The notes under the pieces were generated by a model. It had not been told where the DNA came from. It searched no databases and worked only from the letters and a program-made list of their open reading frames with translations. From the NCBI GenBank assembly GCA_959347315.1, contig OY365806.1, forward strand, positions 52,504,068-52,568,067: a stretch of 64,000 bases of DNA, read 5' to 3'. Positions 30,590-42,286 of this stretch are shown here, piece by piece. The position numbers and the translations under genes are program-made. This DNA comes from Bimastos eiseni (taxonomy: Eukaryota; Annelida; Clitellata; Crassiclitellata; Lumbricidae). How positions within the stretch are numbered: the first letter of the stretch is position 1; every line of letters starts with the position of its first letter.

Positions 30590-33500
30590 TTACGACTCCT
30601 TGTATAAATCGTGTTTAAGATTTTTCTTTACTACTGCATTCCGAATGCCTTTTACCTTTCGAGTGTTTTTGCTGTTCGATACAAGGATTGAGTACATCTT
30701 GGGTCGTAGTCTCACTAATTCCGCTATTGGCACTCCGTTACATTCGTACTTGATCTTTCCAACTACCTTCTTATTCATGTCGTCGTAATATGGGCTGTCA
30801 CATGGATTTTCCAACAGATCATATGAGTATTTATTAGTTAACATGTCCTCATATGGATGCTCAGTCTCCACCTGATACAACAGACTATCAGTGTCAGTGT
30901 AGAGTAGTTGTGCTTTGTTCCCGTAGTTGGCCTTTATATCGTTGTACCAGAAGTCATAAATCCGATGCTTTGACAGATCCAACACCGCTTGACCTACGTA
31001 GATTGGCTTGTTCAGCGTTAGCTTCGTTTGGTGCTGTGAATAGCAACCAATCCATTTGAGAATATCCTGTGTAATACGTAGGCTCGATCGGCAATCAGTT
31101 CACGTAGCTTATCGCCGTCATCAGTCTCTAGGTTCACTCTAATTCTACACTTTACATCCTCCATGGATTTCCCAAAGACTGCGTTGTTCATCAGTTTGAA
31201 GAATTCCTTTTCGAATTCCGTCTTTGATTTTGCCTGCAAAATCGTGTTCTTCTCTATATACAGTGTCATTCAAGCTGACTGATTGAATTCTACAGCCCTA
31301 TGCAATTTAGTAACTTTCAAACCCAGCGACGCGTACGGTTTTAGAGTTCTGTAATGCACAACATAGCGCTCTTCCAAGCCAGGAACCAGCTTCACACATT
31401 CTACGAACTCGCCTCCCAACTCGTTTTGTAGATCGCGCTGATAGCTGGATAACCATTCTTCTCAGATTTGTAATGCTTCTGGAGCAAGTGGGTAATCATT
31501 GTGAGCGTCGTGAAGGTGTTCCGGGTACTCGATGTCAACTTCTGCAGTGAATCCTTTATAGGAGTCGTCCGGAGTGGATAGTATTTCTTCGATAGTGATA
31601 TCGTTCTTCCACGCGAACCCGTGTGATGGTAGGTATTGCACCATAGACCAACCATACAGATTATTCGCGTCGATATAAATGATCGAATTCTTAGGCCTTG
31701 AGGGGTCATAATCAGAACATTGCTCGTTGTTGGCCTTGGCAAATCTCTTTGACACCATTGAGATACCACCACGCATGCCTGTCTCGACAAAGAGATGCAT
31801 ATCTATGTCCGTTAACAGATCCAGTTCGACCTTGGTCATTTTTAGCATGGCATCCTACCCAAAACTAGGTGCCAACAGGTAGTTTGCTGGATCTAACTTG
31901 TTGTGCTCCATCGAAGTTTCTCTAAATGTCTGAAACACGTCTGCTAGAAGTAGCACATCCGTCTTGAGATATAAGTGGCGGTAATCTCCAAAGTTTTTGC
32001 ATGCAAAAGCATGCCACACTCTCTGAGCGTGTTCGTAATCAGAATCTGAGATATGTTCTCTTGACAACTTACTATAGAAAGCCTCTTTTGGCGAAAGCTG
32101 CGTTTTTTCGAAGCGTTGTGGACAATTGACATAATCATAAGGGTAAAGTCCTTTTCGTCTCAGAACTTCGATGTTCTCGCTGTTGTTTTTGTTGGTGATT
32201 TTCAAGTTTTCCAATGATAAATTGTCAGCTGTTTATCTACAGAGGAGTTCATGAACTGTAAACTGTCAATGAACTGAATATTGTCTATAGAGAAGGACAT
32301 GTACTTTTGCATGTTGTTGGGAATACATGAAATCTTTTCAAATTTTGCCTGGAAGTTGCCGATGGCTTGCATGATCACATGACTATCATAATTTCGAAGG
32401 TTGTGGAACACGACAGGGATCTTACAGTGTTTTGGAAATATTCTCAGTTTCAGGTTGCACTCGTTGTGGGCTGCACCTCTGTACTTACCCGTGAGATGGT
32501 CGTGGTCGCGAACCTAAATCTCCGTGAAGGTCTTTTTCACAGATGTGCAGTTAGTTGCATTTATGTATTCTGTGTAGTCACTTTCAGTCATTTCCATGCT
32601 AACCACATTTTGTAGTATTTGCCTGATTTTACCTGCCTCCATTTTCATACAGTCTAGAAATTTCTGAACTGGGTTTTTTCCTCGATAGACAACTGGATCG
32701 TCGGATGGCCCATCACTACGAACGACCACATAGCAGAAACTGTTTGCCTTTTGCTCCGCGATAAGTCTGGTATTCGCACCCGCTTCTTCATCGACCGGCC
32801 TTGAAATCAGCATAGATTTTGTATGGAGCTAGCATCTGTTTAGGACAGTTCTGAAATTTTAACACATTTTTACCATCTTTTGGCATTTCAATCCTCTGTG
32901 GTTTGTGACTGGTTCCAAGACAATATGAGGTATGTTTGTCAAGCAGATGTTGTGCAGAAAATACGTGAAGACAGTTGCGACACGGATGAGCCCTGTGACC
33001 ATCCTTACTATTTTTATTCAACATTCGAGCTAAGTCCTTTAGCCACACATAGTGCTTGTTTCCATCATTGTCTAGAAGTAGGAGTTCTATATATCTTCTC
33101 TTTTAGTTTCTTATGAGATTCGAATTGGGTACAGATGCTTCTCCTCCCATACGAACACGCTCACCTATATGGTTGGATTCATCTTTTTGAACTTTGTGAT
33201 GTTGGTGACTCAAATTGGGAACTCTTGTCCATCGAACATCAACTCGTCTAGATGATCCTGATATTTACTGATTCTGTGTGGGTTTTGATCTGCTGGATAA
33301 AGTGCTGATAAAATTGGCCATTATAAGCAGCGATTGTCCTCATTCTTTACGTTAATGACTGATCTGGGTGGAATGTTTTTCGGGGTTTTGAAGTAACTGA
33401 TTCCACGAAATGGCTGGTATTTTGCAGTACCAACATCCAAAGCTACAATTCTGCTCACTACCCACCCTGACCCCAATTGTGTGAAGCTATCGATCTGCCT

Positions 33501-34295
33501 ACAAATGTTTGCACCGTCCACTCATAACGCTTGTGTTTGGTTATCTGAATCTAGCAGAGGCCTAGTTTTCGTGCGAAAGTATAATTTTATTGTATCATTT
33601 TTCCCGGTTTTTCAAACTCGATAGTTAAACATTGCGAATATTTTATGCCCTTATGCTTAGCCACGTCCTTCTTGAGGATCTCACGAGTAATTTCCTCCAT
33701 TGACGACAAGAAGACATGCAGATCTTTCTCCAAAGAGTGACCATTTTGTAATATTGCTCGATAATCTAGTAGGCCTCCACCTTTGAATTCCTTGTGCACT
33801 TCTAGTTTTGGTACAGCTCTACTCATGGGGGAGGGCTCGCTCTTTGGGCCGGCACCGGTATTTTACTCATTCTTGGTGCTGGCACTGGAATTTTACTCAT
33901 TCTTGGTCTTCCTGGTCTTCTTGGAGCAGGTGTCGGGGCTACCCATGATGACCTGCCTGGAGTTCGCGCTGGCGCTATCCATGGTGGCCTTGTGGCTAGT
34001 GCTTGGTACCGACTTTAGCCTTCTTTTACCCGAATGATGCCTGTCCCTCGATGGGCGAGCAGATGCCGCTGGAGGAGGAGGCGGTAGTGCTGGCGCTTGG
34101 TCTCTAGTTTGTCCAGTTTGGCGAGCCAGTCACCGCTGGAGGTCTCACAACAGCTGGAGGTGGCGGTACCACAGTAGTTGGCCGACCACGAAGTGCAGCC
34201 AACACATCCGCATACTCCGCAGCTGTTATCACACCATCTCTAAGCAACTCTGTTAATTCGTTGAAAGCAGTATTCATGATATCACTATTTAGCAT
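30590..34295 (-). pseudogene. Protein-primed DNA polymerase B of element 1, multiply frameshifted
   Basis: Read leftwards from a possible ATG at 34295 with a Pro/Ala-rich N-terminus (VVPPPPAVVRPPAV), then 33587-33826 (GGLLDYRAILQNGHSLEKD) and 33321-33521 (LGSGWVVSRIVALDV). The exonuclease follows: Exo I KIYADFKAGR near 32790, Exo II FHNLRNYDSHV near 32405, Exo III YLKTDVLLLADVFQTF near 31950. Polymerase motif A is IIYIDANNLYGWSM near 31680, motif B KLMNNAVFGKSME near 31170, motif C LLYTDTDSLLY near 30900. The conserved Exo I Glu (DxE) is Lys here, a G-to-A change. Seven or more frame breaks. It would replicate the linear element genome from a terminal protein. Confidence 0.9.
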
Positions 34296-34334
34296 ACTTA
34301 TATCTAGCTTATTTGTTCAATTGGAAAACAGCTA

Positions 34335-34610
34335 TTAATTCACTTCGATCCATCTCAGCCTTAGCCACTCGTCTTTGATCTTGCGATCTGGGTCTCTATA
34401 CCGCAGTAAACAATGTAGCTTATGATATCTGCACCCAGTACACAATCTTAGTGTGGGTCTTGTCCCTATACCACACACCGAACATGCCTCTAGTCCAACA
34501 CCTCTTTTTGCTACCACCTCTTTTTGCTAGATAATTGTGATAGCGGCAGTACTCCTCTTCACAATTTCGATTGCAGGTGGTTGTCTTCCCTTGCAGTCTC
34601 CAAGCGCACT
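34335..34610 (-). pseudogene. Cys/His-rich small protein (right-end copy, frameshifted)
   Basis: The C-terminal half is frame 34335-34517, with CSVCGIG, LCTGC, RYRDP and IKDEWLR. A different frame just upstream, about 34520-34610, reads CAWRLQGKTTTC, NRNC, YCRYHNY. Together these follow the order of the intact left-end protein at 21032-21331, with one frameshift near 34510. No ATG is seen before the first Cys; a stop lies 12 codons upstream of it. Nucleotide similarity to the left copy is only partial, so the pair is not a recent terminal-repeat duplicate. Confidence 0.7.
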
Positions 34611-34619
34611 CTCTTTGTG

Positions 34620-35580
34620 TATGTGCCTGTGTCTGTCTCTACCACATGGAGAAATTCACAGGCGCTTTTTAACATTTACCCTTTTTTGTTTTTTAATTCC
34701 AGTTGTTTTAACCACCCCCACCTACATTATTTAGTCAATTTATTTAATATTAATCTTCTGAAGTAGTTACACATATTAATTACTACGATTGAACACACTG
34801 AAGAAAATTTTGTCCTGTATGGGATTTAACATGTTATGCAATCGCCTAGAATAATCTGACGAAATTTTATATATTAGCCTGTGTTTACTAAAATTAATAA
34901 AATTAGATCCTTGAATGTGACTAGTAAAACCTGTCAGGTCTCTTTAAACGTCAACTGTCTGTTTTTGCTAAAAGATATCGTTAAACTTAGGAATAATGGT
35001 CCATGCACCAAATGCTTTTGCAGGCTGCATATAGACAGTTTTGTCTGTGATAAATCAGATCGCTGGCAGGCCGCAGCTGTCAGCGTTGGATCGTGGTGCT
35101 TGAGGTTGCAAGTTTGAATCCAACTTGGACCAACATTTTTTTCATTTAGTTTCTTTTAGTTTATATCAAACTGTTACCTTCGTGGGACCTCAAGGGTCCC
35201 TCTCTAAGACCCTGGGGTTCTATACGTACTGCGGATTCACCATGATGGGCTCTACAGCTCCATAGAAGGTTTTTCGCATACGAGACCATCACTGGGAAAG
35301 GGGTGGTTGCATGAGGCCCTGGGATACCTGTGAGGCTCCATGGTCTTTGGCAGACCCAAGGACCCAGAATTCAAATTGGGCTTGTATAGGAGGAGGAGAA
35401 TAACAGATGAGGCATGGCCTCATCCGTTCAGCACCGTCTTCATGCACTAGTGGCTGACTTGAATTCTGTCCATGTAGAGAGTTGGGGCTCGCATATTCGT
35501 CGGTTTTTTAATTCACCTGGACTGCTGCTGCTCAGTTTTAAACAGTCTATTGGGTTCTGCGAGCTTCCATTGTGCTGTGG
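34620..35580. other. Unassigned flank of element 1
   Basis: No gene supported. At about 35030-35130 a tRNA-like B box (AAGTTTGAATCC) sits before a T-rich stretch and may be another old SINE. 35170-35400 is GGGACCC-rich and unassigned. Confidence 0.3.
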
Positions 35581-35690
35581 ACCTAAGAACTTCCGTAGCG
35601 CCATCATGGGGCCAAAGAACTTTGCTAGCACCACGTAATCATGGGGCCAAAGAACTTCCATAGTGCCACGTAATCTTGGCCACAACCTCG
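35580..35690 (-). repeat. GGAAGTTCTTTGGCCCCATGATTAC tandem repeat, locus 2
   Basis: Units CATGGGGCCAAAGAACTT separated by CCRTAGCGCCAYSTAATCA-like spacers; inverse of the array at 20130-20240. The two arrays flank element 1 in opposite orientation, about 0.9 kb outside its outermost genes on each side. Confidence 0.65.
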
Positions 35691-36363
35691 CTGATGAGGA
35701 GAGGATTCCAGTCATGCTCACGCTGTGCAATCATCGTGGGAGCTGTGAGACGCGTGGGGCTACCTGTAACTCGCCCTGGACCTGGGGCCAATGGGCTCCA
35801 GACCTTGGGCCCCAAAATAAATGAAAAAATTTCATAGAAAATAATATCTCAGGGGCCCCCAAATGAGTGAAAATATTTAATAGAAAATAACATATCAGGG
35901 ACCCACGAATGAATTCATACAAAATAACATGTTTCACATTTGAATTATTTTAAATATAAGATATATTCTACATTTTTGCAGCTAAGCATTCACAGGACAA
36001 GTGTACTGTGGTAATTCATAATTGCTTTGTTAACTTCGATATCAATTGGCTTCATAAATATTCTTGTGTTTTCATATTAAAGTCAAATAACCTAAAATTC
36101 CTTTCCAATAGCTTCTATAACTAATCTCAATTAGCGTAAATAAAAAAAACGGCTTCGAACCAGTTCCACTTTGTGGGGTTTTGCACATGATAGGTTACAC
36201 AGCATCATAAATGACATCAGGCAATTTAGGATGATTGTCGACTACCTACCCCATCGTCACACGTCTTCACAAAAGCCATACTCCACTCAAATATGACGTC
36301 ACAAAGCTTTGCACCCTCTCCGAAAAAAATCGAATGTCCAGAATGTTACTTAACTACCTAAGT
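35691..36363. other. Unassigned spacer
   Basis: Contains GGGCCCC-type words with AATGARTGAAAAWATTT (35815-35905) in two partial tandem copies of about 55 bp. No gene. Confidence 0.35.
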
Positions 36364-37757
36364 CAGTGGTTCTTAAAGTGGTGGTCCACGGACCACTGGT
36401 GGTCCACGAAGCTCTGAACAGTGGTCCGCAAAATGCTTGGTAAAATAAATTATTTTTACACTTCTTTAACACTAATTTAACATTAATTTAATTTTTTCAT
36501 TAATTTAACAACATAACATAATCTAAATTGAAAACTAAAGCATGTGAGTACGACATAAACTTATAAAGGCATAGGCCTAAGCATCATCTGGCACTGTGAC
36601 CACTGTGAACAAATAAATGTATTGTTAATTTTTAATCTTTGTTCAATTCTAATTCCAATAATCTTTGTAAAAGAAGATTCAATATTTTTATTTATTGATG
36701 CAAATTTTGTAGTACTACAAGATTATAAATTGTTAAATCTCTGAGAATGAAGTGGCATTGCTGACTGTTAGCCTACAGTAAAGAATCATTTGACAACTGT
36801 CAGCTAAATTTAAAGAATACTTCCCTGATGAGGAAGATCTTCGTGCTAAAAAAGAGTGGATAAGAAATCTATTTATCGTTCATGAAGACAATTAACTTAA
36901 CACAAATCTTGATGATAAACTTAGCAAATGATAATGGTTTGAAAGCTCGTTTTTCCACTTAGACTTCACTAAATACACCAACGTGTTCATACGTTTTTTG
37001 AAAACAGTGAATCATTGTGTGCATATTGGATCAGGGTCTGTCCTGAATATCCTGAACTAGCGGAATTTGTCCCGACATTTTTGACTCCTTTTGTTTCAAC
37101 CTACAGATGTGAAATGGGATTTTCTTCAGTGATACTAATAGAAACCAAAAATAGGAATCGTTTGAATGCTCGTAGTCCCTTGCGAATCGCTTTGACTGAC
37201 ATCAAGCCTCGCATTGATTGCTTGTTAGCAAGTTTTTTAGCAATTACAAACAAGCTCACAGGCCTATGTCTCAATAATTATGATTTCTGCTACTGTTTTT
37301 TTCTTAATTTTTCTGATAAATTTATTGGTTTGCTGTGCAGTTAGTAAAATCAATAAATGTTTATTATTTTATACAAGAACAATTTAAAACTTTCATTAAT
37401 TTTTTAATTTTTGGTTGTTACAATGGTACAGCCTACTAAAACTTTGCTAGCAATAATGTTCCTTCAAATAACTTTTTCATTTTTTTCATTATACCTACAT
37501 AATCACGACATCAAATGATATTAATCATTTAGTCTTATTACATTTCATATGATAAAAGAATTATGAAATCAAACTGGGGAACTTACAACGCTCTCCCAGA
37601 TTCCCTTATCGTGGGGGATTTGCGCCCTTGGCGCTCGTTTGTTCACTTAGACTTCACTAAATACACCAAAGTGTTCATATGTTTGGTGTTAGTGGTCCGC
37701 AGCAATTATTAAAAAGTCATTGGTGGTCCCTGGCGTCAAAAAGTTTAGGAACCACTG
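36364..37757 (+). mobile_element. hAT element with transposase remnant (TSD ACCTAAGT)
   Basis: Inverted ends CAGTGGTTCTTAAAGT and, in inverse, CAGTGGTTCCTAAACTTTTT. Perfect 8-bp duplications ACCTAAGT at 36356-36363 and 37758-37765. A CCACGGACCACTGGTGGTCC subterminal palindrome lies near the left end. The interior carries the C-terminal part of a ZBED5/FAM200-like transposase, so this is an internally deleted copy. Confidence 0.92.
36790..37344 (+). pseudogene. hAT transposase C-terminal fragment
   Basis: An interrupted first part (36800-36890) reads KFKEYFPDEEDLRAKKEWIR. The open part 37015-37344 carries YPELAEFVPTFLTPFVSTYR, CEMGFSSVI, NRLNARSPLRIALTDIKPRI, the typical C-terminal dimerisation region of hAT transposases of the FAM200/ZBED5 group. 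Stops separate the parts and the catalytic core upstream is missing. Confidence 0.8.
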
Positions 37758-37765
37758 ACCTAAGT

Positions 37766-39060
37766 CATGTGCTTTGTCCGTCACTTCTAAGGCGCGTGAT
37801 TGGACAGTAGTTGAATCTAAGACACGTGATTGGACAGAATGTCAATTTAAAATCGAACTATGTTTGCCTTCTCTTCTGAGAAGATAGCTCTTAAAGTTCG
37901 TGGAATTATTTGATCGTTTTTCCGAAGCATGGTATTTCTTTGCATATGACCTCTTACTCAAGCTATGATTGGCTTAAATTAAAGCTACTCCATTTCGAAT
38001 ACACAAGACTGCTAGAGATGTTAAGCTTGCATTGCAGGCGATAACATTATTGTAGGGGTGCAAGCATGGTAAAATGATGCAACAGACTTAGAAAATCTAT
38101 ATTTAATAAAAACGCATAAAGTCTAATTTGAAATTAGTGTAGGTTCCCATAAATATTCATTAAATAAGTTTAGCATTATTTTTTAGCAAAAGCAATTGGC
38201 AATAACGTTTATTAATAATTTGTTTAATCATTAGTGCAAAAATGTCAAAAGTTATGAAAAATGGATTTTCCCACCAAAAGGCCCAATTAGGCATTTCATA
38301 AAATGCGACTTTCAACTAGTTTTGTGAAAAATGATCACATATATGCAGTTATTAAAGTTAAATTCATCATGTAATGTAAGTATATTAGCAATTATTAGAA
38401 CTAAATGGAAACTTAATGGGTAATGTGTATTTTTTGCGTATTTTAGTATTGACCACCGCAAAATTGCTGTGGATGTTACACAGTTCATCGACCGTTTTGT
38501 TTAATTAATGTGTAGGCCTATTTTAGCTCTGTGTCAAAGTGTCTTCATCACCACTATAGCAACGTTAAAATCAAGTATAACCTGTAATTATTCACGGGTT
38601 AACAGCTAGAACGAACAGTGCCAGTTGCAGTTGAATCGTCAGCTCAAATATTATCCGACTCGTGATTCTTCACGGGTTAACAGCTCGTTTTCATATAATT
38701 ATCAAATAAAGTAGGGCCTGACTATAAATATACAAAATATTTAAAACCATATGGTAGAACGAAGAAAAATGGAGAGAGCATAAATATTATGACCACGAAA
38801 TGAAAAGCTCTAGTAAACTCATTTTTACCCTCTTTTATTTAACTTGGCTTGCACAAAGTTTGTCACGGTTGGTAAGATGGACTTCTTTCAACTCTTTTTC
38901 AGGTATGTTCCCATTGACCTACAGAGCTGAAAGTTTGCACACATTTCAGGCTTGCATAACAATGCAATGTATAAAATTTGTACAGACATAAATGAAAAAT
39001 TTTAAAAATGCACAAAATTAAATATCATTTAACCACTCGAATGAGTCCTTGATGAGCTCC
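37766..39060. other. Unassigned 1.3 kb
   Basis: No gene. A direct repeat TTCACGGGTTAACAGCT occurs at about 38594 and 38670, and a GCGTGATTGGACAGTA / ACGTGATTGGACAGAA pair near 37795 and 37825. Confidence 0.35.
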
Positions 39061-39067
39061 ACTCTGG

Positions 39068-39170
39068 CAACTTTACATCATAAATGATATGTAATAAAAA
39101 ATCTCTTAAGAAAATGGAATGATTGCCATCTACCAGATAAAAGAGGGTCCCGAAGAACCCATGTTTTTAC
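39068..39170 (-). repeat. Dispersed repeat B, copy 2
   Basis: Inverse of 17345-17455: AATAAAAAATCTCTTAAG, CCAGATAAAAGAGGGTCCCG, AACCCATGTTTTTAC. Confidence 0.65.
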
Positions 39171-39654
39171 TTTAACTTGTTTAAAACTTGTTTAATAACA
39201 GCAACTTGAAACAATCCAGACTTTATGCTTCTCCATTCTCCCACGGTGAAGCAAAATTCTTCGACGTAGAATAAATAGGGAGAGCTTAGATATCTTCATC
39301 CTGTGGAATAGATAATATTTCATTCAGATGCAGGTCTTCTCTGTCTATCCAGTCCACACTCTCTCTATTACTTCGATTACGATTACATCCATTAGTTCAT
39401 GTTGCTGATGTGGAGTGACTCTCTGTGGCCTGATGCATTTGGGCTTATTTATTGTTTTCTGCTTATGTGTAACACTTCCAAAATGCCTAAATTGACAGCA
39501 AGAATAAAAGGTAAACAATCCAATAATTAAGAATGCAGTAATTGTAATTATAATTAGTGTTGTTGAATTGTGATAGCAATTACTGTTATTTAAGTGGAAT
39601 TTGCTTAATTGAGTGGAATTTTAAAATAAACTTGCATATTTTGATATTTTATGT

Positions 39655-39752
39655 GATGACGTGATCTCAGACTCCCCTCCCTTTCGTCACAAATCGTCAC
39701 AGATGCATGACTGCCCCTAGGTGTGTGACGTCATTTATGGACGGCCCCTCAG
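39655..39752. repeat. GACGTCA-rich repeat end, copy 1
   Basis: GTGACGTGATCTCAGACTCC through GTGTGTGACGTCATTTATGG, ending GACGGCCCC. It is the inverse of 40678-40785, which lies 0.9 kb away. Possibly the two surviving ends of one repeat family. Confidence 0.5.
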
Positions 39753-40013
39753 ACTCTGTGTACAAATTCAGAAGGGCCCCAAAAAAGTTTGTGCAGAGGG
39801 CCCGCTTTCTGTAAACTCGCTTTGGAGTACTTCAATTTTAATTCACCGATAAGACAAATTAAAAAAATTCTTTCAATCTTAATTCACCACACCTCAAAAG
39901 AATGGGGTTGATCGAGTGCAGCCACAACAGTGGGTCTTTGATTCACATGTCGCGAGATAGACGAGTGCTTCATGTTCTGTGTTTGAGCTAGATAAGTCTT
40001 ATGCCAATTATAA

Positions 40014-40225
40014 TGTGGCACAGTGGACGATTGGTTAGAGCGGTCTGCTCGTAACGTTCAGCGGGTTCGACCCTTGTCTGGGGAGTCACTGTGTAGGGAC
40101 TTTGAGTAAGCCCTTCGCTGACAATTGCTCTGCAGTACAACTGCAATTGTGCCGTCGAGGCGTGTGTACTTCTGAGCCAAACTGTTTGAAGGGCAGCATC
40201 AAATTCCGGTAATAAAATAATATTA
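40014..40225 (+). mobile_element. tRNA-derived SINE, copy 2
   Basis: Same family as 11272-11490: ATGTGGCACAGTGG, A box TGGACGATTGGTTAGAG, B box GGTTCGACCC, CACTGTGTAGGGACTTTGAG, and the tail GAAGGGCAGCATCAAATTCC then GGTAATAAAATAA. Confidence 0.75.
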
Positions 40226-40619
40226 CAGCACACATTCGGCCAGGGACCACATTCATGTCAAACCAATGGCAAGCATACAACACAATTGGGAGCAATCTGG
40301 GATTTACTCATAAGACAGTAAACCACTCCCTGAACTTTGTGGACCTTAAAGAAGGTGCACAAATGCACATACTCAACACATCAACGTTCATGGAAATCAG
40401 CAAATGAGAGAAACAAGTGCCACAGTGGCCCATACAGACACATGCTCAACATGTGAGAGTCAATGTGGTGTCGATGAGTGAAAGTTGTCAGAACAGGGGC
40501 CCACAATTAATGTATATATATTTAAGCATAATAATAATAAAAATTGTATCTAGTAGCCCATAATATCAAAAGCAGCAGACAAGTCAAAAACCTAGATCAG
40601 GGGTCCCCAAAGTGTGGGC

Positions 40620-41736
40620 CAGAGGCATAGCTAGGGTATTTTGTGCCCAGAGACAAACTGCAAAATTGGCGCCCCTTTGAAGCCGTCCATAAATGACGTC
40701 ATGTGCCTAGAGGAGGGTGACACATTTGTGATGATGTGTGACGAGCGGAGGGAGGGAGTTGACGAAATGTGACGTCACATCATCACACATCCAGCATAAA
40801 AATGCGCACATTTTATTACAAACTTTCACTCAATTTGACAAGTTCCATTAAATAATCAGTAATTGTTACCACAATATAACAATGCTAATTATGAAAATTA
40901 CATTGTTAATTTTTGATTGTTTAGTTTTATGCTTGGTGTCAATTTTGGGGTTTTGAAGCCAGGCAGCCATTCTGTAACACACAAGCAGGAATAAATTATT
41001 ACGCCGCCAAGACGCGCATACGACAGAGAGTTTCTGCAGGTCGGCAACGTGAACTAATGGTTGTAAGCGTGGGAGAACGAAGAAGCATAAAATTTGGTTT
41101 GTTTCAAATTATTGTTATTAAACATTTTTTTAGAAATTTAATGATTCTACCAGAGCTTCTCACTATGCAGAATTGCACAATGAGTGTAATAATTATAGAT
41201 CTACCTTATCTATTTTTCGTTGTTCTACAATCTAGTTTAAGTAGTTTTACAGCTATGATCATTTCTTGATAATTATAAGAAAATTTGCAGATTACATTTT
41301 GTACATCCGGTTTTTTTCTGGGAGGCAGAGCTTCGTGATGCCTTATCTAACAGGGAGTATGACTTTTATTGCGACGCGTGACAAAAGAGTCAAAATTTGT
41401 TCAAAATTCCTTTTGAATCAGCAATTGTTAGAAAAAGTTGCAGTGATATGCGCAGATGTGTAAATACGTCATGTGTATTATGTCGCACCTTGCGGGCCCT
41501 TAATGATCACTTTTCAGTGGGGCTTGGGAGCGCAAACATTATGCTTGACAACCTGTTTATAATTAAATTAAATTTCACTAACTTAACTGGCATAAATTAG
41601 TTTGCATCAAAATAAAAAAATAGTTCTAATCCTCATTTTAGCACCCCTTCCAACTTGGAGCCAATCCTCATTTTGGCGCCCCTTCCAACTCGGTGCCAGG
41701 AAAACATGTCCCCCTGCCCGCCGCTAGTTACGCCTC
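40620..41736. mobile_element. Nested element inside the 2.5-kb hAT
   Basis: Ends CAGAGGCATAGCTAGG and, in inverse, CAGAGGCGTAACTAGCGG, a common hAT-like terminus. The outer hAT sequence TGGGCC / GCGGCCCTC resumes on either side. Target duplication is unclear (weak match of flanking 8-mers). It contains the GACGTCA-rich repeat end at 40678-40785. Confidence 0.65.
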
Positions 41737-42161
41737 TGCATGCGGCCCTCAAGCAGACCTAACGCGGCTCCCAGTAGAATTTTGAAAAATATACTTTTGT
41801 CAAATTTTTGACAAACGCATTTTACTTTCAACATTCATTTTTAGCAACATTTAACATTTTAACATGTTGGTGTTTGAACCGAGGTAGCCTACATCACAAA
41901 AACGTTTTTTAAATCTTACAAGCTAAATTGTTGAATTTCTGAGTAAAAAATGAAAGTCAAGAAGAGCTGAAGGAAAATGAACAAAACTGCTCAGATCTAG
42001 CCTACTACAAAATGGTGGATGCCTGTGCGATTTAGAGTTTTTAGTGGACATCACTTCATTTTTGAATGAACTTAATCTGAAACTGCAAGTTCGTGGACAG
42101 TTTATTAGGCCTACTACTTTAGTGGACAGTATGAAATCGTAAGAAAGCTTGTAAGAAAGCT

Positions 42162-42286
42162 AACTTAACTGAAATAACAACAGAAGAACTTAACTGAAAT
42201 AACAACAGAAGAACTTAACTGAAATAACAACAGAAGAACTTAACTGAAATAACAACAGAAGAACTTAACTGAAATAACAACAGAAG
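42162..42286 (+). repeat. 25-bp tandem repeat, five copies
   Basis: Five perfect copies of AACTTAACTGAAATAACAAC plus AGAAG, inside the decayed hAT interior. Identical units imply recent expansion. Confidence 0.92.

Larger units (their letters stand above)
21032..34610. mobile_element. Polinton/adintovirus-like element 1 (minimum extent)
   Basis: The gene set defines it: rve integrase, protein-primed DNA polymerase B, packaging ATPase, adenovirus-type protease, double and single jelly-roll capsid proteins, pX-like protein, fiber and PLA2 protein, tightly packed and mostly on the minus strand. The limits given are the outermost recognised genes, two related Cys/His-rich proteins facing inward from both ends. 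I could not find terminal inverted repeats or a 6-bp target duplication, so true ends lie outside 21032 and 34610. Most genes carry stops or frameshifts, so this is an inactive endogenous copy. Confidence 0.9.

Noticed and set aside
42162..42286. CRISPR-like direct repeats
   Set aside because: Contiguous 25-bp units without spacers in an animal genome; a plain tandem repeat.
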